64,000 bases of DNA from CAYZJV01 sp049310885 (lineage in GTDB: Bacteria > Spirochaetota > Spirochaetia > Sphaerochaetales > Sphaerochaetaceae), in assembly GCF_049310885.1 (NCBI RefSeq), contig NZ_JBMDYO010000001.1:496001-560000 (forward strand). Reading direction: 5' to 3'. The position numbers were made by a program, and so were the translations under genes. The stretch's first letter is position 1, and each line of letters starts with the position of its first letter. Below, piece by piece: positions 7,638-16,032 of the stretch. Under the pieces are notes generated by a model. That model was not told the origin of the DNA, did not search any database, and saw only the letters and a program-made list of their open reading frames with translations.

Positions 7638-9107
7638 CTAAAAAAACTTCTCTATATTATCCTGATGGCCTACATAAGTTTCGGCAAAATGGAGATTCCC
7701 TTCCCTATCATGAAGATAGTACAACCAATCATGGGAGGCTGGTTGCATCGCCGCTTGAATTGCTGCAGGACTAGGTGCTCCTATTCCTGTCGGAGGTAAT
7801 CCCTTTACCCGTCTGACATTGTATGGATCGTTGGAAGCCAACTCAGCTGTATTCAAGTCTCGATTCCATGCATCAAACCTATAGCGTAAAGAAGCATCTA
7901 TGCCAATACTCATGTCTGCTTGCAGTCGATTGTAGATCACTCCCGCGATTTCGGACATCTGCTCGGGATCGTTCGTTTCCCGTTGTACCAGTGATGCGAT
8001 AACAACGGCATCGGCAAGAGTGATTGACATGTTCTCCAATTCCCCCAAGTAAGGCCGCAACGCATTGTTACAGGCGTCCTGCATAGTGCGAGCCAACGCC
8101 AAACTCACAGAACCCTCGGTTTTCAAGTCATAGCTCCCACTCAAGAACCACCCTTCTGCAAATGGTAATCCACGCTCCTGTACAACATAGGCAGCGGCAT
8201 CGATAAAGGTACCAGCCTCAATGACACTCATCTCAGCCAAGCGGTTATCGATTTCCTCTAGAGTGAATCCCGGAAATACAGAAATTGCTTTTCCGACACT
8301 GGATTGCGTGTTGGGATCAACCAACATCTCGGCTACCAAGGCATGGGTGAGACCAGGAGTGAACTCATAGGTACCGGCTTGGATTCGCGTGGAATGGCCG
8401 ATAGACTCCAAATATCGTTCAAAATCTTTTGCATCGGTAATTACGGCATGCTGCGCTAACAGTTGTGAGACAGCACGTGCTGACATTCCTGGTTCTATAA
8501 CGACTGTAGCAGACGTTGTGGAAAGACTCGTGGATGCTACTGGTTTGGTGTGACGGAAATCGACGATTTTCCAAGCAATCAAAGAGCCGCTGAGCAATGC
8601 TATGACTACCACCATGACAATAAAAATCGGCAGGGATAATTGAATGTGTAAAGATCCTCGAGTGGATCGACCTTTCTTCGCTGGTTTTGATTTGGTTCTT
8701 TTTACTGGTTTTTTAGAATCGGCTTTTCTTTTTTTCGGTTGCTTGGAGGTCGATGGAGTGCTCTTCTTCTTAGATATCGTTTTTTCCCTTTTTTTTGTCT
8801 TTTCCGATGAATGGATCGGTTGTGCATGATGAGGACTCTCTTTTTTCGTGGATGGCTTTGTTTGGGAGCTACCCTTAGGTTGAGATTTTGGTACCGTCTT
8901 AGCCCTCGGTTTTGCGAATTGAGCCTTCTGCTTTCTCCTTTCATCCACGAGATGCTCGGCATCGGATCGGGATGGAGGTATAGCATCGAAACCGAGATTC
9001 ATCTGTTGGGGATTCCTCATGGTCTTCTTTTGTAGCTCATCGTACCGGTTTTCCCGGGATCTCGCCTCAGAGAGGGACTTCTGGGTATGGGGTCTCTTCG
9101 GTGCCAT
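7638..9107 (-). CDS. mltG: MltG/YceG-like endolytic murein transglycosylase
   Basis: This 489-residue protein has a long, lysine/serine/proline-rich cytoplasmic N-terminus (about 1-150), one membrane segment (about 155-177) and a C-terminal YceG domain. The domain shows V-I-Y-N-R-L, the D-P-Y-N-V ... K-G-L-P-P-T-G-I-G-A-P block and a Y-Y-L-H-D end, all typical of MltG, which cleaves nascent glycan strands. One oddity: the family motif I-V-E-K-E is L-V-Q-R-E here (373-377), so the first Glu, which I believe to be the catalytic one, is Gln; the second is kept. The basic N-terminus is much longer than in E. coli MltG. The gene follows the coiled-coil gene with a 2-base gap, so the two are one operon. 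Confidence 0.88.
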   Translation of the reverse strand: MAPKRPHTQKSLSEARSRENRYDELQKKTMRNPQQMNLGFDAIPPSRSDAEHLVDERRKQKAQFAKPRAKTVPKSQPKGSSQTKPSTKKESPHHAQPIHSSEKTKKREKTISKKKSTPSTSKQPKKRKADSKKPVKRTKSKPAKKGRSTRGSLHIQLSLPIFIVMVVVIALLSGSLIAWKIVDFRHTKPVASTSLSTTSATVVIEPGMSARAVSQLLAQHAVITDAKDFERYLESIGHSTRIQAGTYEFTPGLTHALVAEMLVDPNTQSSVGKAISVFPGFTLEEIDNRLAEMSVIEAGTFIDAAAYVVQERGLPFAEGWFLSGSYDLKTEGSVSLALARTMQDACNNALRPYLGELENMSITLADAVVIASLVQRETNDPEQMSEIAGVIYNRLQADMSIGIDASLRYRFDAWNRDLNTAELASNDPYNVRRVKGLPPTGIGAPSPAAIQAAMQPASHDWLYYLHDREGNLHFAETYVGHQDNIEKFF

Positions 9108-9109
9108 CC

Positions 9110-10252
9110 CTACAACTCCTCCCGTTCAAGACTCTTGGCAAGGTTATGTTTCATCTCAACGATCTGCTCTCTCCGCTGGACAATATTCTTTTGGATTTCC
9201 TCAATTTGCCGGTTATTCTGGTCTATAAGTTGACGAAGATGCCCGATACGCTCCTCGTCTTCCTCGATAAGGAAAATGAGTTCGCCGATTTGTTGTTCAA
9301 TCTGCAAATCTCCTATCCTCTTTTCCAATTGGAGTCGAATCCGCTGATGACGGCGTATCTGGTCATAGCACCGTAATGTCTCGGCATTGACATCGATCGA
9401 CGTCCATGGATTATCCAAGGCACATATCATCCGACCATATTCAATCGCAAGACGATTGACCGATTCAGCTTGGCTATTACGCAGGTTTTGCAATTCAATA
9501 ATTTTTCTCTCTACCGAACCTGCGACTCCAACCTCTTCCAAGCTAGTCTTATCCTCAGATATCCGTTGTTGTAACAAGGCCATCTCTTCTCGCCATACAG
9601 CAATTTCCCTATTCAATGTGTGGTAATTGTTATCTAAGTCGACTGCGGCTTTGCTTTGTAGATGACGAATAGAAGCCTGGGTGGTTATGATCTGACCTGT
9701 CTGGACAAAAAACTCTTCATGTCCACGCGCAAACCGATCCAACTTTCGGGTTGCGATTAATTCCTGTAATTTTAAAGGGAGTCTAAACAATGATGAGGAC
9801 TCACGACTCTTCTGGCTAACAATCTCCTTGTTTTGCCGTAAAGCAGCTGCCCGCTGTTGCATCTGATCGATATCAGGCAAGACCTTTCGGATGACGTCAG
9901 AGAGGGCTCCAGATAGAGCCTCCTCCCAGGCGATCACCCCAACCCTTCCATAGACGAGTCTGAGGGCTTTTTCCTGATTTGCCAACAACTCCTTCAGCTG
10001 CGCAATTCTGACATTCGCATCCTGTAAGCTTTGACCCAATTGCTGCATATGGAGAATACGAGCATCATAATCATCTAAAACCGACTTCTCTTTTGCCAAC
10101 CGCTGATAGGCTCCTACGGTATCACGAGCAACTACTGGTTGCCGTAGAGCGAGTATATGCATGCCAAGTTCGGCCAGCAACACACCTATGTCGTGGTCGA
10201 CTACTGCAATTTGCCTCTCAACTGTCTCTATTTGGCTCCGTTGTCGCCCCAT
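9110..10252 (-). CDS. coiled-coil protein of unknown function, paired with MltG
   Basis: This 380-residue protein has no signal peptide or membrane segment. It is rich in Glu, Gln, Leu and Arg with long heptad-like stretches at about 1-130 and 195-380, flanking a less repetitive middle with L-P-L-K-L-Q-E-L-I-A-T. I recognise no domain. It begins with ATG 10252 and its stop lies 2 bases before the mltG start, suggesting translational coupling. A cytoplasmic scaffold working with MltG at the membrane is possible, but this rests on gene order only. Confidence 0.7.
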   Translation of the reverse strand: MGRQRSQIETVERQIAVVDHDIGVLLAELGMHILALRQPVVARDTVGAYQRLAKEKSVLDDYDARILHMQQLGQSLQDANVRIAQLKELLANQEKALRLVYGRVGVIAWEEALSGALSDVIRKVLPDIDQMQQRAAALRQNKEIVSQKSRESSSLFRLPLKLQELIATRKLDRFARGHEEFFVQTGQIITTQASIRHLQSKAAVDLDNNYHTLNREIAVWREEMALLQQRISEDKTSLEEVGVAGSVERKIIELQNLRNSQAESVNRLAIEYGRMICALDNPWTSIDVNAETLRCYDQIRRHQRIRLQLEKRIGDLQIEQQIGELIFLIEEDEERIGHLRQLIDQNNRQIEEIQKNIVQRREQIVEMKHNLAKSLEREEL

Positions 10253-10387
10253 TAGCGCTCCTTACCTACCACCGTAACGATATACTACCATAACGGCACT
10301 TCCTTGACAAAGCAAGCTTCACTCTATATCCTATTTCCCAGATGATAGAAAAGAGCATCGCATGAATGAATTCTCCGTGGAGGTGGA

Positions 10388-11956
10388 ATGGACACGTTGG
10401 TAATCCCCTCCCTGCTTCAAAGCAAACTGCAAGAACGGATGGCTACCGAATTCGGCTCCCCCTCAATTATCGAGGTGGGCGGTGATTCTGTCACCATTGC
10501 AGTGGAACAATCCCAGCAGATCACCCGATTCCTCAAGTCCTCCAAGAAACCCAAGAGTGAAATCTCGGCCAGCAAGCCGTCCGTACTGCTCTTGCTTTCA
10601 CAGGAAAAGCTGGAAACCTTTTTGGATGACTCGACATGTAAGAACATAACCTGTTTATCGGAAACCCAATCCCCTAGGCAAGATTTGTCCGCATTGAACG
10701 ATGAATCGGTAGTATTGGCGACCACTCCACAAAGGGCTATCGACCATATCCGAAGAGACAACATCTTTTTATCCCATACAAAAGCTGTGGTCTTAGCCTA
10801 TAGTTTTGACCTAGAAGAACAGGAGACTCAGGAACAATTGCTTTTTAGAGAACAGGCGTTCCTTGATGATTGCAGGTTTATTTTTACCAAACTCAATCCA
10901 AACACCCACATAGAACTTTTTCTCGATACTCTTTCACATCTATCAAGATCACCACAGGAGTTGCTCGGACAACCGACGATAATCACCATGGCCGATTGGG
11001 AACGGCCACGATTGCCACTCGAGTGTTACGCAGTTCCAACAGATGCAACCGATACCATTCTGGATATATTGTATGCTATGCAGGAGCATCGATATATCAT
11101 AGTGCACAAGAATGACAGTGCAGCCAGACGTTTGGAGAGAAAGTTGCCCCATGCTATTCCCCACCTAGAGATCACTAAGATCGGTTTTGACCGATTGCAT
11201 TCAAATCGAAGGACCAGCAAGCCAAAAGGGGTTGCATCGACTGTTGTCGCAATCGGTCTAGATAGTGGGGAAACCGTTACCTTGATACGGCATATACACG
11301 AGTGGGATAGCATTCCACAGCGTATCGTCTGTATCACAGAACCGCACCTAGCGGAAGAAATCATTACATCCAAGGAGACCCTGCTTATGAAGAACGAAAA
11401 GCGATCCATCCCAGAGACAGATGAAGTATTGGCTGGAAAAATTCAAATGCTTGTAGCCAAACTTGCTATCGACTCAAATCCAGAAGAACTGGAAACACTG
11501 AGAAAACTTTTCAAAAAGAATGTACCGTTCCACCGTCGTGGATATTTCACTGCCTATTTGTTGAGAGAGCTGCTGGGAAGTGACAAACGTACCTCCAGCA
11601 ACAAATCGCCAGCTACAGCAAAAGCCACTACCCCACGTGAGTCAGACGCAAAGCAAGAAAAACCCCAGCGCGCCAAAAGGCAAGGGGCTAAACCGACTAG
11701 CCAAGACATTCCCGAAGGAGCGAGAACCCTATATCTTAATATTGGAAAAATGCGAAGGCTCTATGCGAAAGAGCTCTCCCAGATACTCCAGGACAATCTA
11801 GGAATTTCACGTGAAGATATTTATTCCCTTAGAATCCATGACAAGTACTCGTTTATTACCCTCTCACAGGAAAATGCCGATAAAGCGATCGAGAAATTGA
11901 ACGGCATGGATATCAGAGGCCGGACAGCCTCCATTACCTACTCCAATAAGGAGTAA
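10388..11956 (+). CDS. degenerate DEAD-box helicase with C-terminal DbpA RNA-binding domain
   Basis: The last 75 residues are a clear DbpA-type RNA-binding domain (L-Y-L-N-I-G-K-M-R-R ... L-N-G-M-D-I-R-G-R), the module that targets DbpA to 23S rRNA. The first 370 residues follow the layout of a DEAD-box core but have lost its motifs: no Walker A G-S-G-K-T, T-T-P-Q-R at the T-P-G-R position, A-Y-S-F-D where D-E-A-D should be, L-D-T at the S-A-T position, and A-I-G-L-D-S in place of the A-T-D-x-A-A-R-G block. A basic, low-complexity linker rich in Lys/Ser/Thr/Ala (about 395-440) joins the two parts. It should bind RNA, perhaps in the ribosome, without ATP-driven unwinding. It starts a two-gene operon with the MBL hydrolase 2 bases downstream. 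Confidence 0.82.
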   Translation: MDTLVIPSLLQSKLQERMATEFGSPSIIEVGGDSVTIAVEQSQQITRFLKSSKKPKSEISASKPSVLLLLSQEKLETFLDDSTCKNITCLSETQSPRQDLSALNDESVVLATTPQRAIDHIRRDNIFLSHTKAVVLAYSFDLEEQETQEQLLFREQAFLDDCRFIFTKLNPNTHIELFLDTLSHLSRSPQELLGQPTIITMADWERPRLPLECYAVPTDATDTILDILYAMQEHRYIIVHKNDSAARRLERKLPHAIPHLEITKIGFDRLHSNRRTSKPKGVASTVVAIGLDSGETVTLIRHIHEWDSIPQRIVCITEPHLAEEIITSKETLLMKNEKRSIPETDEVLAGKIQMLVAKLAIDSNPEELETLRKLFKKNVPFHRRGYFTAYLLRELLGSDKRTSSNKSPATAKATTPRESDAKQEKPQRAKRQGAKPTSQDIPEGARTLYLNIGKMRRLYAKELSQILQDNLGISREDIYSLRIHDKYSFITLSQENADKAIEKLNGMDIRGRTASITYSNKE

Positions 11957-11958
11957 CG

Positions 11959-12609
11959 ATGGAAGTCATAACACTTGGTCTCGGGCCTTACCAGACCAAC
12001 TGTCATATCCTGCACGATTCCCACTCAGCCTGGATCATTGATCCGGGCTCAGATGGGGATATCATCACCAACAGACTCGAATTGGCCAATCTAGTGCCAA
12101 AGGCCATCTTGCTTACTCACACCCATTGGGACCATACATTGGGGATACCCGCGCTATATAACCGCTTCGGAGTCCTGCCACTGATGGTCCACCACACCGA
12201 AGCCATGTTCCTTGGTCGAGAGGGCGGAAGACTTCTCCGTAGATTCGCTGTTGCCATTGATCCTTCACAAGAGAAAATCCCTTTGGAAATATGGGAAGCG
12301 ATTCCCGAGCCGACCACATTACTTGGAGATCAGGACAAGATAGAAGATGCAGGGCTCATCGTATTGCATACTCCAGGCCATTCGCCTGGATCAATTGGGT
12401 TCTATCACAAGGAAGCAGGAATACTATTTTCTGGAGATACACTCTTTGCGGGAACGATCGGACGGACTGATCTACCGAACAGCGAACCCGATTTGATCAT
12501 AGATGGAATTCTAACGAAATTCATGACCCTGCCCTACGAAACTATAGTATATCCAGGGCATGGGCCAACCACAACAATCGGTAGAGAAAAGTCAAACCCC
12601 TGGCTTTAG
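11959..12609 (+). CDS. MBL-fold metallohydrolase (glyoxalase II-like)
   Basis: This 216-residue protein has the zinc-binding T-H-T-H-W-D-H motif (about 53-59), H-T-P-G-H-S-P-G-S, the S-G-D-T-L-F metal-bridging Asp, and Y-P-G-H-G-P near the C-terminus. The arrangement matches the YcbL / hydroxyacylglutathione-hydrolase-like group (about 210 residues) that lacks the C-terminal substrate domain of true glyoxalase II. It probably hydrolyses a thioester or related ester in the cytoplasm; the substrate cannot be read from the sequence. The gene is two bases downstream of the pseudo-helicase gene and ends in a terminator stem. Confidence 0.88.
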   Translation: MEVITLGLGPYQTNCHILHDSHSAWIIDPGSDGDIITNRLELANLVPKAILLTHTHWDHTLGIPALYNRFGVLPLMVHHTEAMFLGREGGRLLRRFAVAIDPSQEKIPLEIWEAIPEPTTLLGDQDKIEDAGLIVLHTPGHSPGSIGFYHKEAGILFSGDTLFAGTIGRTDLPNSEPDLIIDGILTKFMTLPYETIVYPGHGPTTTIGREKSNPWL

Positions 12610-12620
12610 TTTACCAGGGG
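12597..12620 (+). terminator. hairpin at the end of the pseudo-helicase/MBL operon
   Basis: CCCCTGG and CCAGGGG form a 7-base stem that overlaps the MBL stop codon. TCTCTT follows, a weak T-rich tail. Confidence 0.55.
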
Positions 12621-12643
12621 TCTCTTCGGTACTCCATGAAGTC

Positions 12644-13009
12644 CTACCATGAACGACGTTTGGGTCCCTCTTCACCGGTCTTGCATGCTACACACAATAC
12701 GGCATAGGGAATCGCCCTCAACCGTTCCTCGGGAATCTTAGCACCACACTGGAGACAGACACCATAACGACCATTCTTCAATCTCGTCAATGCGGCCTCT
12801 ACACTCTTGAGACGATTGGCGGCATGCTGGTTCAGAGCCTCCATCTTCTTGCTTGCGATATCATCGGCGGCTATATCACCCAGATCCTTGATCCCCATGG
12901 AATGGATCATTCCCCGAAAATCCTCGTCTTCAGCTGCAATACTTTCCAAAATTTCCTTACGCAGCTCAAGAAGGCGCTGCTCCATTTCTGCATTGAATTC
13001 TTCACTCAT
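12644..13009 (-). CDS. DksA/TraR-family zinc-finger protein
   Basis: This 121-residue protein has an N-terminal helical hairpin rich in Glu and a C-terminal C4 zinc finger C-L-Q-C-G ... C-V-A-C-K (spacing of 17 residues), as in DksA-like proteins that bind the RNA polymerase secondary channel. An Asp/Glu-rich region (A-A-E-D-E-D-F) sits where DksA has its acidic coiled-coil tip region, but the exact D-x-x-D-x-A pattern is only approached (D-I-A-A-D-D-I-A). I chose ATG 13009 because GAGG lies 8 bases upstream; an ATG 21 bases further upstream is in frame. A role in transcriptional adjustment to starvation is the family expectation. Confidence 0.85.
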   Translation of the reverse strand: MSEEFNAEMEQRLLELRKEILESIAAEDEDFRGMIHSMGIKDLGDIAADDIASKKMEALNQHAANRLKSVEAALTRLKNGRYGVCLQCGAKIPEERLRAIPYAVLCVACKTGEEGPKRRSW

Positions 13010-13093
13010 AACCAACACCTCAGCAATCATACTTAAAACAGTATCAATAAAGATGGATGTGTTTTATCGATACGTCAAGAGAAATTTTTGATT

Positions 13094-13705
13094 TCACCCT
13101 TTTTTAGCTAAAAAATCATCGATTATCCGATTGAGCTCCCCATACGTCTGTGCATGAGGAAGTTGAGGTTCCTCCATCAGGATCCTCTGCGGAGCTCGGA
13201 ACAACGCACCACTATCGGCAGTTTTGATCATCGTAAGATCATTGTAAGAGTCGCCTGCAGCGAATACCCTGAACCCGATACCCTTGAGAGCCTCGACAGC
13301 TTTACGCTTACCATCTGTCTGACGTAATCGATAGTCAACGATCATCCCTGATTCATCAACCACCAGATCGTTGCAGAAGATTGAAGGCCATGCCAATTTT
13401 TCCATCAATGGTTTGGCAAATTCCGTGAACGTATCACTGAGAATCACCACCTGAGTTCTACTCCTCAGACCATTGAGGAATTCCAGAGCACCCTCAAGAG
13501 GCGACAGGGTTCCTATTACCTGCTGGATATCGGATAGAGTGAGGCCATGTTCCTTAAGGATAGAGAGGCGACCACGCATCAAGATATCATAATCGGGTAC
13601 TTCGCGTGTGGTAAGACGGAGCTCTTCTATTCCGGTTTTCTGGGCAAAGTTAATCCAAATCTCTGGAATGAGCACACCTTCGAGGTCCAAACATACGATA
13701 TCCAT
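13094..13705 (-). CDS. thrH: ThrH-type HAD phosphatase (phosphoserine phosphatase / homoserine phosphotransferase)
   Basis: This 203-residue HAD protein starts with D-L-E-G-V-L-I-P-E, the ThrH form of motif I, with Asp nucleophile D6. Motif II is I-L-S-D-T-F, a Lys-rich motif III follows (D-G-K-R-K-A), and motif IV is G-D-S-Y-N-D-L-T-M. ThrH enzymes hydrolyse phosphoserine and can transfer the phosphate to homoserine, linking serine and threonine metabolism. Length fits the family (about 205). It lies 1 base after the oxidoreductase stop, so the two share a transcript, although no metabolic link between them is evident. Confidence 0.87.
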   Translation of the reverse strand: MDIVCLDLEGVLIPEIWINFAQKTGIEELRLTTREVPDYDILMRGRLSILKEHGLTLSDIQQVIGTLSPLEGALEFLNGLRSRTQVVILSDTFTEFAKPLMEKLAWPSIFCNDLVVDESGMIVDYRLRQTDGKRKAVEALKGIGFRVFAAGDSYNDLTMIKTADSGALFRAPQRILMEEPQLPHAQTYGELNRIIDDFLAKKG

Positions 13706-13706
13706 A

Positions 13707-14711
13707 TCAGACTACCTCGAAACGGTTGCTTTTTGCTGCCTTAAACAATGCCAACAAGACCTTTGTGCTGGCAAGCGTTTGTTCCAGACTACCGGCAAAC
13801 GGTTCTCCTGAGAATGCAGCCTTGGCGAAATTATCACATTCACGTGCATACTGATCGACAGGCTCGAAACTATAGGTTTTCGCGACCGGTGGTTTTTGTC
13901 CGTCGAAGACTTCGAAGATCATCTGGTTCTTCACATCACTATGGAATGTATTTGCGACCTCGAATCGATGAGACTGGGTATACAATGTCATATGGGTATG
14001 GAATGGATGCCGCATCCCGGTGGCGAAGCTCATTTGCCCACCTGAAGGGAATTTGAGTATACCGGTGGTATGATGGTCTACGTTCAGCTTTTCATCGAAA
14101 TCCATCACACAGGAGACCTCAGTCGGCTCCTCGCCGAACATCCACCTTCCCACTGTGACAGGATAGACACCAATGTCCCAAAGAGCGCCTCCGCCCATGG
14201 TATAATCGTAGGCATTGCGGATATTGGTTGGATCTTGATTCTTTGCATAAAAGACTCCATGCGCACTCTCCAACTTTCCATACTTTTCGGTATCCAATTG
14301 ATGTTTCAATGATTGTAAGCGGGGTTGATGGAACATAGCATAGGCTTCCCCAATTAGTTTTTTGGATGAATCGCGCAGGGCTATAAGCTCTTCAACATCG
14401 GAAACCGAGAGCGACAAAGGTTTCTCGCAGAGGACATGCTTTCCCGCTTCAACTGCTTTACGTGTCCATTCGACATGGAGATGGTTTGGAAGCGGATTGT
14501 AGATTATATCGATCGTAGGATCTGCCAATAGTTCTTCGTAGGAACCATACGATACGGGAATGTTATTCTCTTTCGCATACGTGGCTGCCTTTTCTGCATC
14601 CCTAGAGGCCACTGCCACCAGTTCACAAGTCTCACTTGCATGCAAAGAGGGTATGAGTTGCTTCCGCGCGATCCCTGCCGCACCGAGAATTCCCCATCTA
14701 CTTTTCTTCAT
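13707..14711 (-). CDS. Gfo/Idh/MocA-family NAD(P)-dependent oxidoreductase
   Basis: This 334-residue protein has an N-terminal Rossmann fold with G-I-L-G-A-A-G-I-A (7-15), the E-K-P-L catalytic-Lys motif (about residue 98-101), and a C-terminal alpha/beta substrate domain with G-A-L-W-D-I-G-V-Y, the family histidine region being replaced by this D-I-G-V-Y motif typical of sugar and dihydrodiol dehydrogenase-like members. It should oxidise or reduce a sugar or cyclitol with NAD(P). The substrate is unknown. It is the first gene of a pair with thrH, which starts 1 base downstream. Confidence 0.88.
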   Translation of the reverse strand: MKKSRWGILGAAGIARKQLIPSLHASETCELVAVASRDAEKAATYAKENNIPVSYGSYEELLADPTIDIIYNPLPNHLHVEWTRKAVEAGKHVLCEKPLSLSVSDVEELIALRDSSKKLIGEAYAMFHQPRLQSLKHQLDTEKYGKLESAHGVFYAKNQDPTNIRNAYDYTMGGGALWDIGVYPVTVGRWMFGEEPTEVSCVMDFDEKLNVDHHTTGILKFPSGGQMSFATGMRHPFHTHMTLYTQSHRFEVANTFHSDVKNQMIFEVFDGQKPPVAKTYSFEPVDQYARECDNFAKAAFSGEPFAGSLEQTLASTKVLLALFKAAKSNRFEVV

Positions 14712-14734
14712 CTATTGCCTCCTCATCATGATTT

Positions 14735-15487
14735 CTAAGCACTATAAAGCAAAATCGCAAGAGCGACAATCATCGTACATTCGCTCAGTTCTACCGTTGC
14801 TCCGAGGATATCCCCTGTTACTCCACCAATGCGTCGCCTAGCCCGTATAGCTAGTAAAACCGTCACCAACAGTCCAACAGCAGTCATGATGATAAGAGTC
14901 ATGAGATACTTCTGACCTGACACCATGACCACCACTATGACCCAAAGAATTGAAACAAACATATGTCGGGGACGTGATTCGATAACTAATCGGCCAGCCG
15001 TTCCACCCTCTTTTCTCGCATAGGGATTGGCCACCGATTGTAGTACAACTAAGAATCGACTGAGCACTGGAATGTAGAGTAAGGGAAATATCGTACCATT
15101 TTCGATGATAGCCGTGAAGGCAACAGCTTTCAGCATGAGAACCAACACAAGAGCAATCACACCAAAGGCACCAATGTGGGAATCCTTCATGATCTCCAAG
15201 ACCCGGTCCCGCGTCCATCCGCCTCCAAAACCATCTACCATATCGGCCAAGCCATCCAGATGGAAGGCCCGTGTCAGAATAGCTAAAAGTCCAGTCAGGA
15301 CAACACCTCCGACCAACTCAAGGCCAAGACTGGAGGCGATCCAAGCCACCCCATAGAGAATTCCAGCCAAGAACAATCCCACCGGCACGAACCAGTAGAG
15401 AGCGGTAGCTGGACTATCGCTCTCCCTTCCCGGCAATGGCAGTATCGTCAAAGTCCTGAAAGCACTGGCTAACCCACACCCCTTCAT
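14735..15487 (-). CDS. cobS: adenosylcobinamide-GDP ribazoletransferase (cobalamin synthase)
   Basis: This 250-residue integral membrane enzyme joins adenosylcobinamide-GDP with alpha-ribazole (or its phosphate) to complete the cobamide. The CobS signature H-L-D-G-L-A-D-M-V-D-G-F-G-G-G (Mg-binding acidic cluster), the D-S-H-I-G-A-F-G motif and multiple hydrophobic helices are visible. I set the start at ATG 15487, which overlaps the cobU stop as ATGA; a longer open frame upstream lies inside cobU in another frame and is unlikely. It is last in the cobT-cobU-cobS operon. Confidence 0.92.
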   Translation of the reverse strand: MKGCGLASAFRTLTILPLPGRESDSPATALYWFVPVGLFLAGILYGVAWIASSLGLELVGGVVLTGLLAILTRAFHLDGLADMVDGFGGGWTRDRVLEIMKDSHIGAFGVIALVLVLMLKAVAFTAIIENGTIFPLLYIPVLSRFLVVLQSVANPYARKEGGTAGRLVIESRPRHMFVSILWVIVVVMVSGQKYLMTLIIMTAVGLLVTVLLAIRARRRIGGVTGDILGATVELSECTMIVALAILLYSA

Positions 15488-16032
15488 ATGGTAGCTTCCC
15501 CTTTGATGGTTACCGGAATCCCCGCGACCATCCAAATGACTCGATCTGCGATTTGTGCCACACTCTGGTTCAACCATCCTGCATGATCACGGAAATGGCG
15601 ACTCATGGGATCACCGGGAACTATTCCCTGCCCTACTTCATTGGAAACCAGTATCAATGGATTCTTCGGAGCTTCGAGATACTGCATAAATTGTTCAACT
15701 TCCCCATATGACGGGAGGCTTCCCTTATGATGTAATAGATTTCCCATCCACACCGTAAGACAATCGACCAACACGATGGATGCATCATCATCCACACTTG
15801 AGAGTGCTCGGGCTAGATGAAGAGGTTCTTCAACCGTGGATAAGAATTTCCCTCGTCTCGCCTCTTGGTGTCGGGCAATCCGCTCTCGCATCTCATCATC
15901 GAACGGTTCTGCCGTTGCCAAGTAGACCCGTTTACCCGAATATTGAACGGCCAGGGACTCTGCATGGCTGCTTTTTCCACTTCGAGCTCCACCAATCACA
16001 AAGGTAATGGTCGGTTTAGACTTCATTTTCAT
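15484..16032 (-). CDS. cobU: adenosylcobinamide kinase / adenosylcobinamide-phosphate guanylyltransferase
   Basis: This 182-residue bifunctional enzyme phosphorylates adenosylcobinamide and transfers GMP to form adenosylcobinamide-GDP. It has the CobU P-loop G-G-A-R-S-G-K-S (14-21), the acidic L-V-D-C-L-T-V-W segment and the V-S-N-E-V-G-Q-G-I-V-P block. Length matches the family (about 180). Its start overlaps the end of cobT by 17 bases and its stop overlaps the cobS start by 4, so the three genes are translationally coupled. The start could also be Met3. Confidence 0.94.
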   Translation of the reverse strand: MKMKSKPTITFVIGGARSGKSSHAESLAVQYSGKRVYLATAEPFDDEMRERIARHQEARRGKFLSTVEEPLHLARALSSVDDDASIVLVDCLTVWMGNLLHHKGSLPSYGEVEQFMQYLEAPKNPLILVSNEVGQGIVPGDPMSRHFRDHAGWLNQSVAQIADRVIWMVAGIPVTIKGEATI

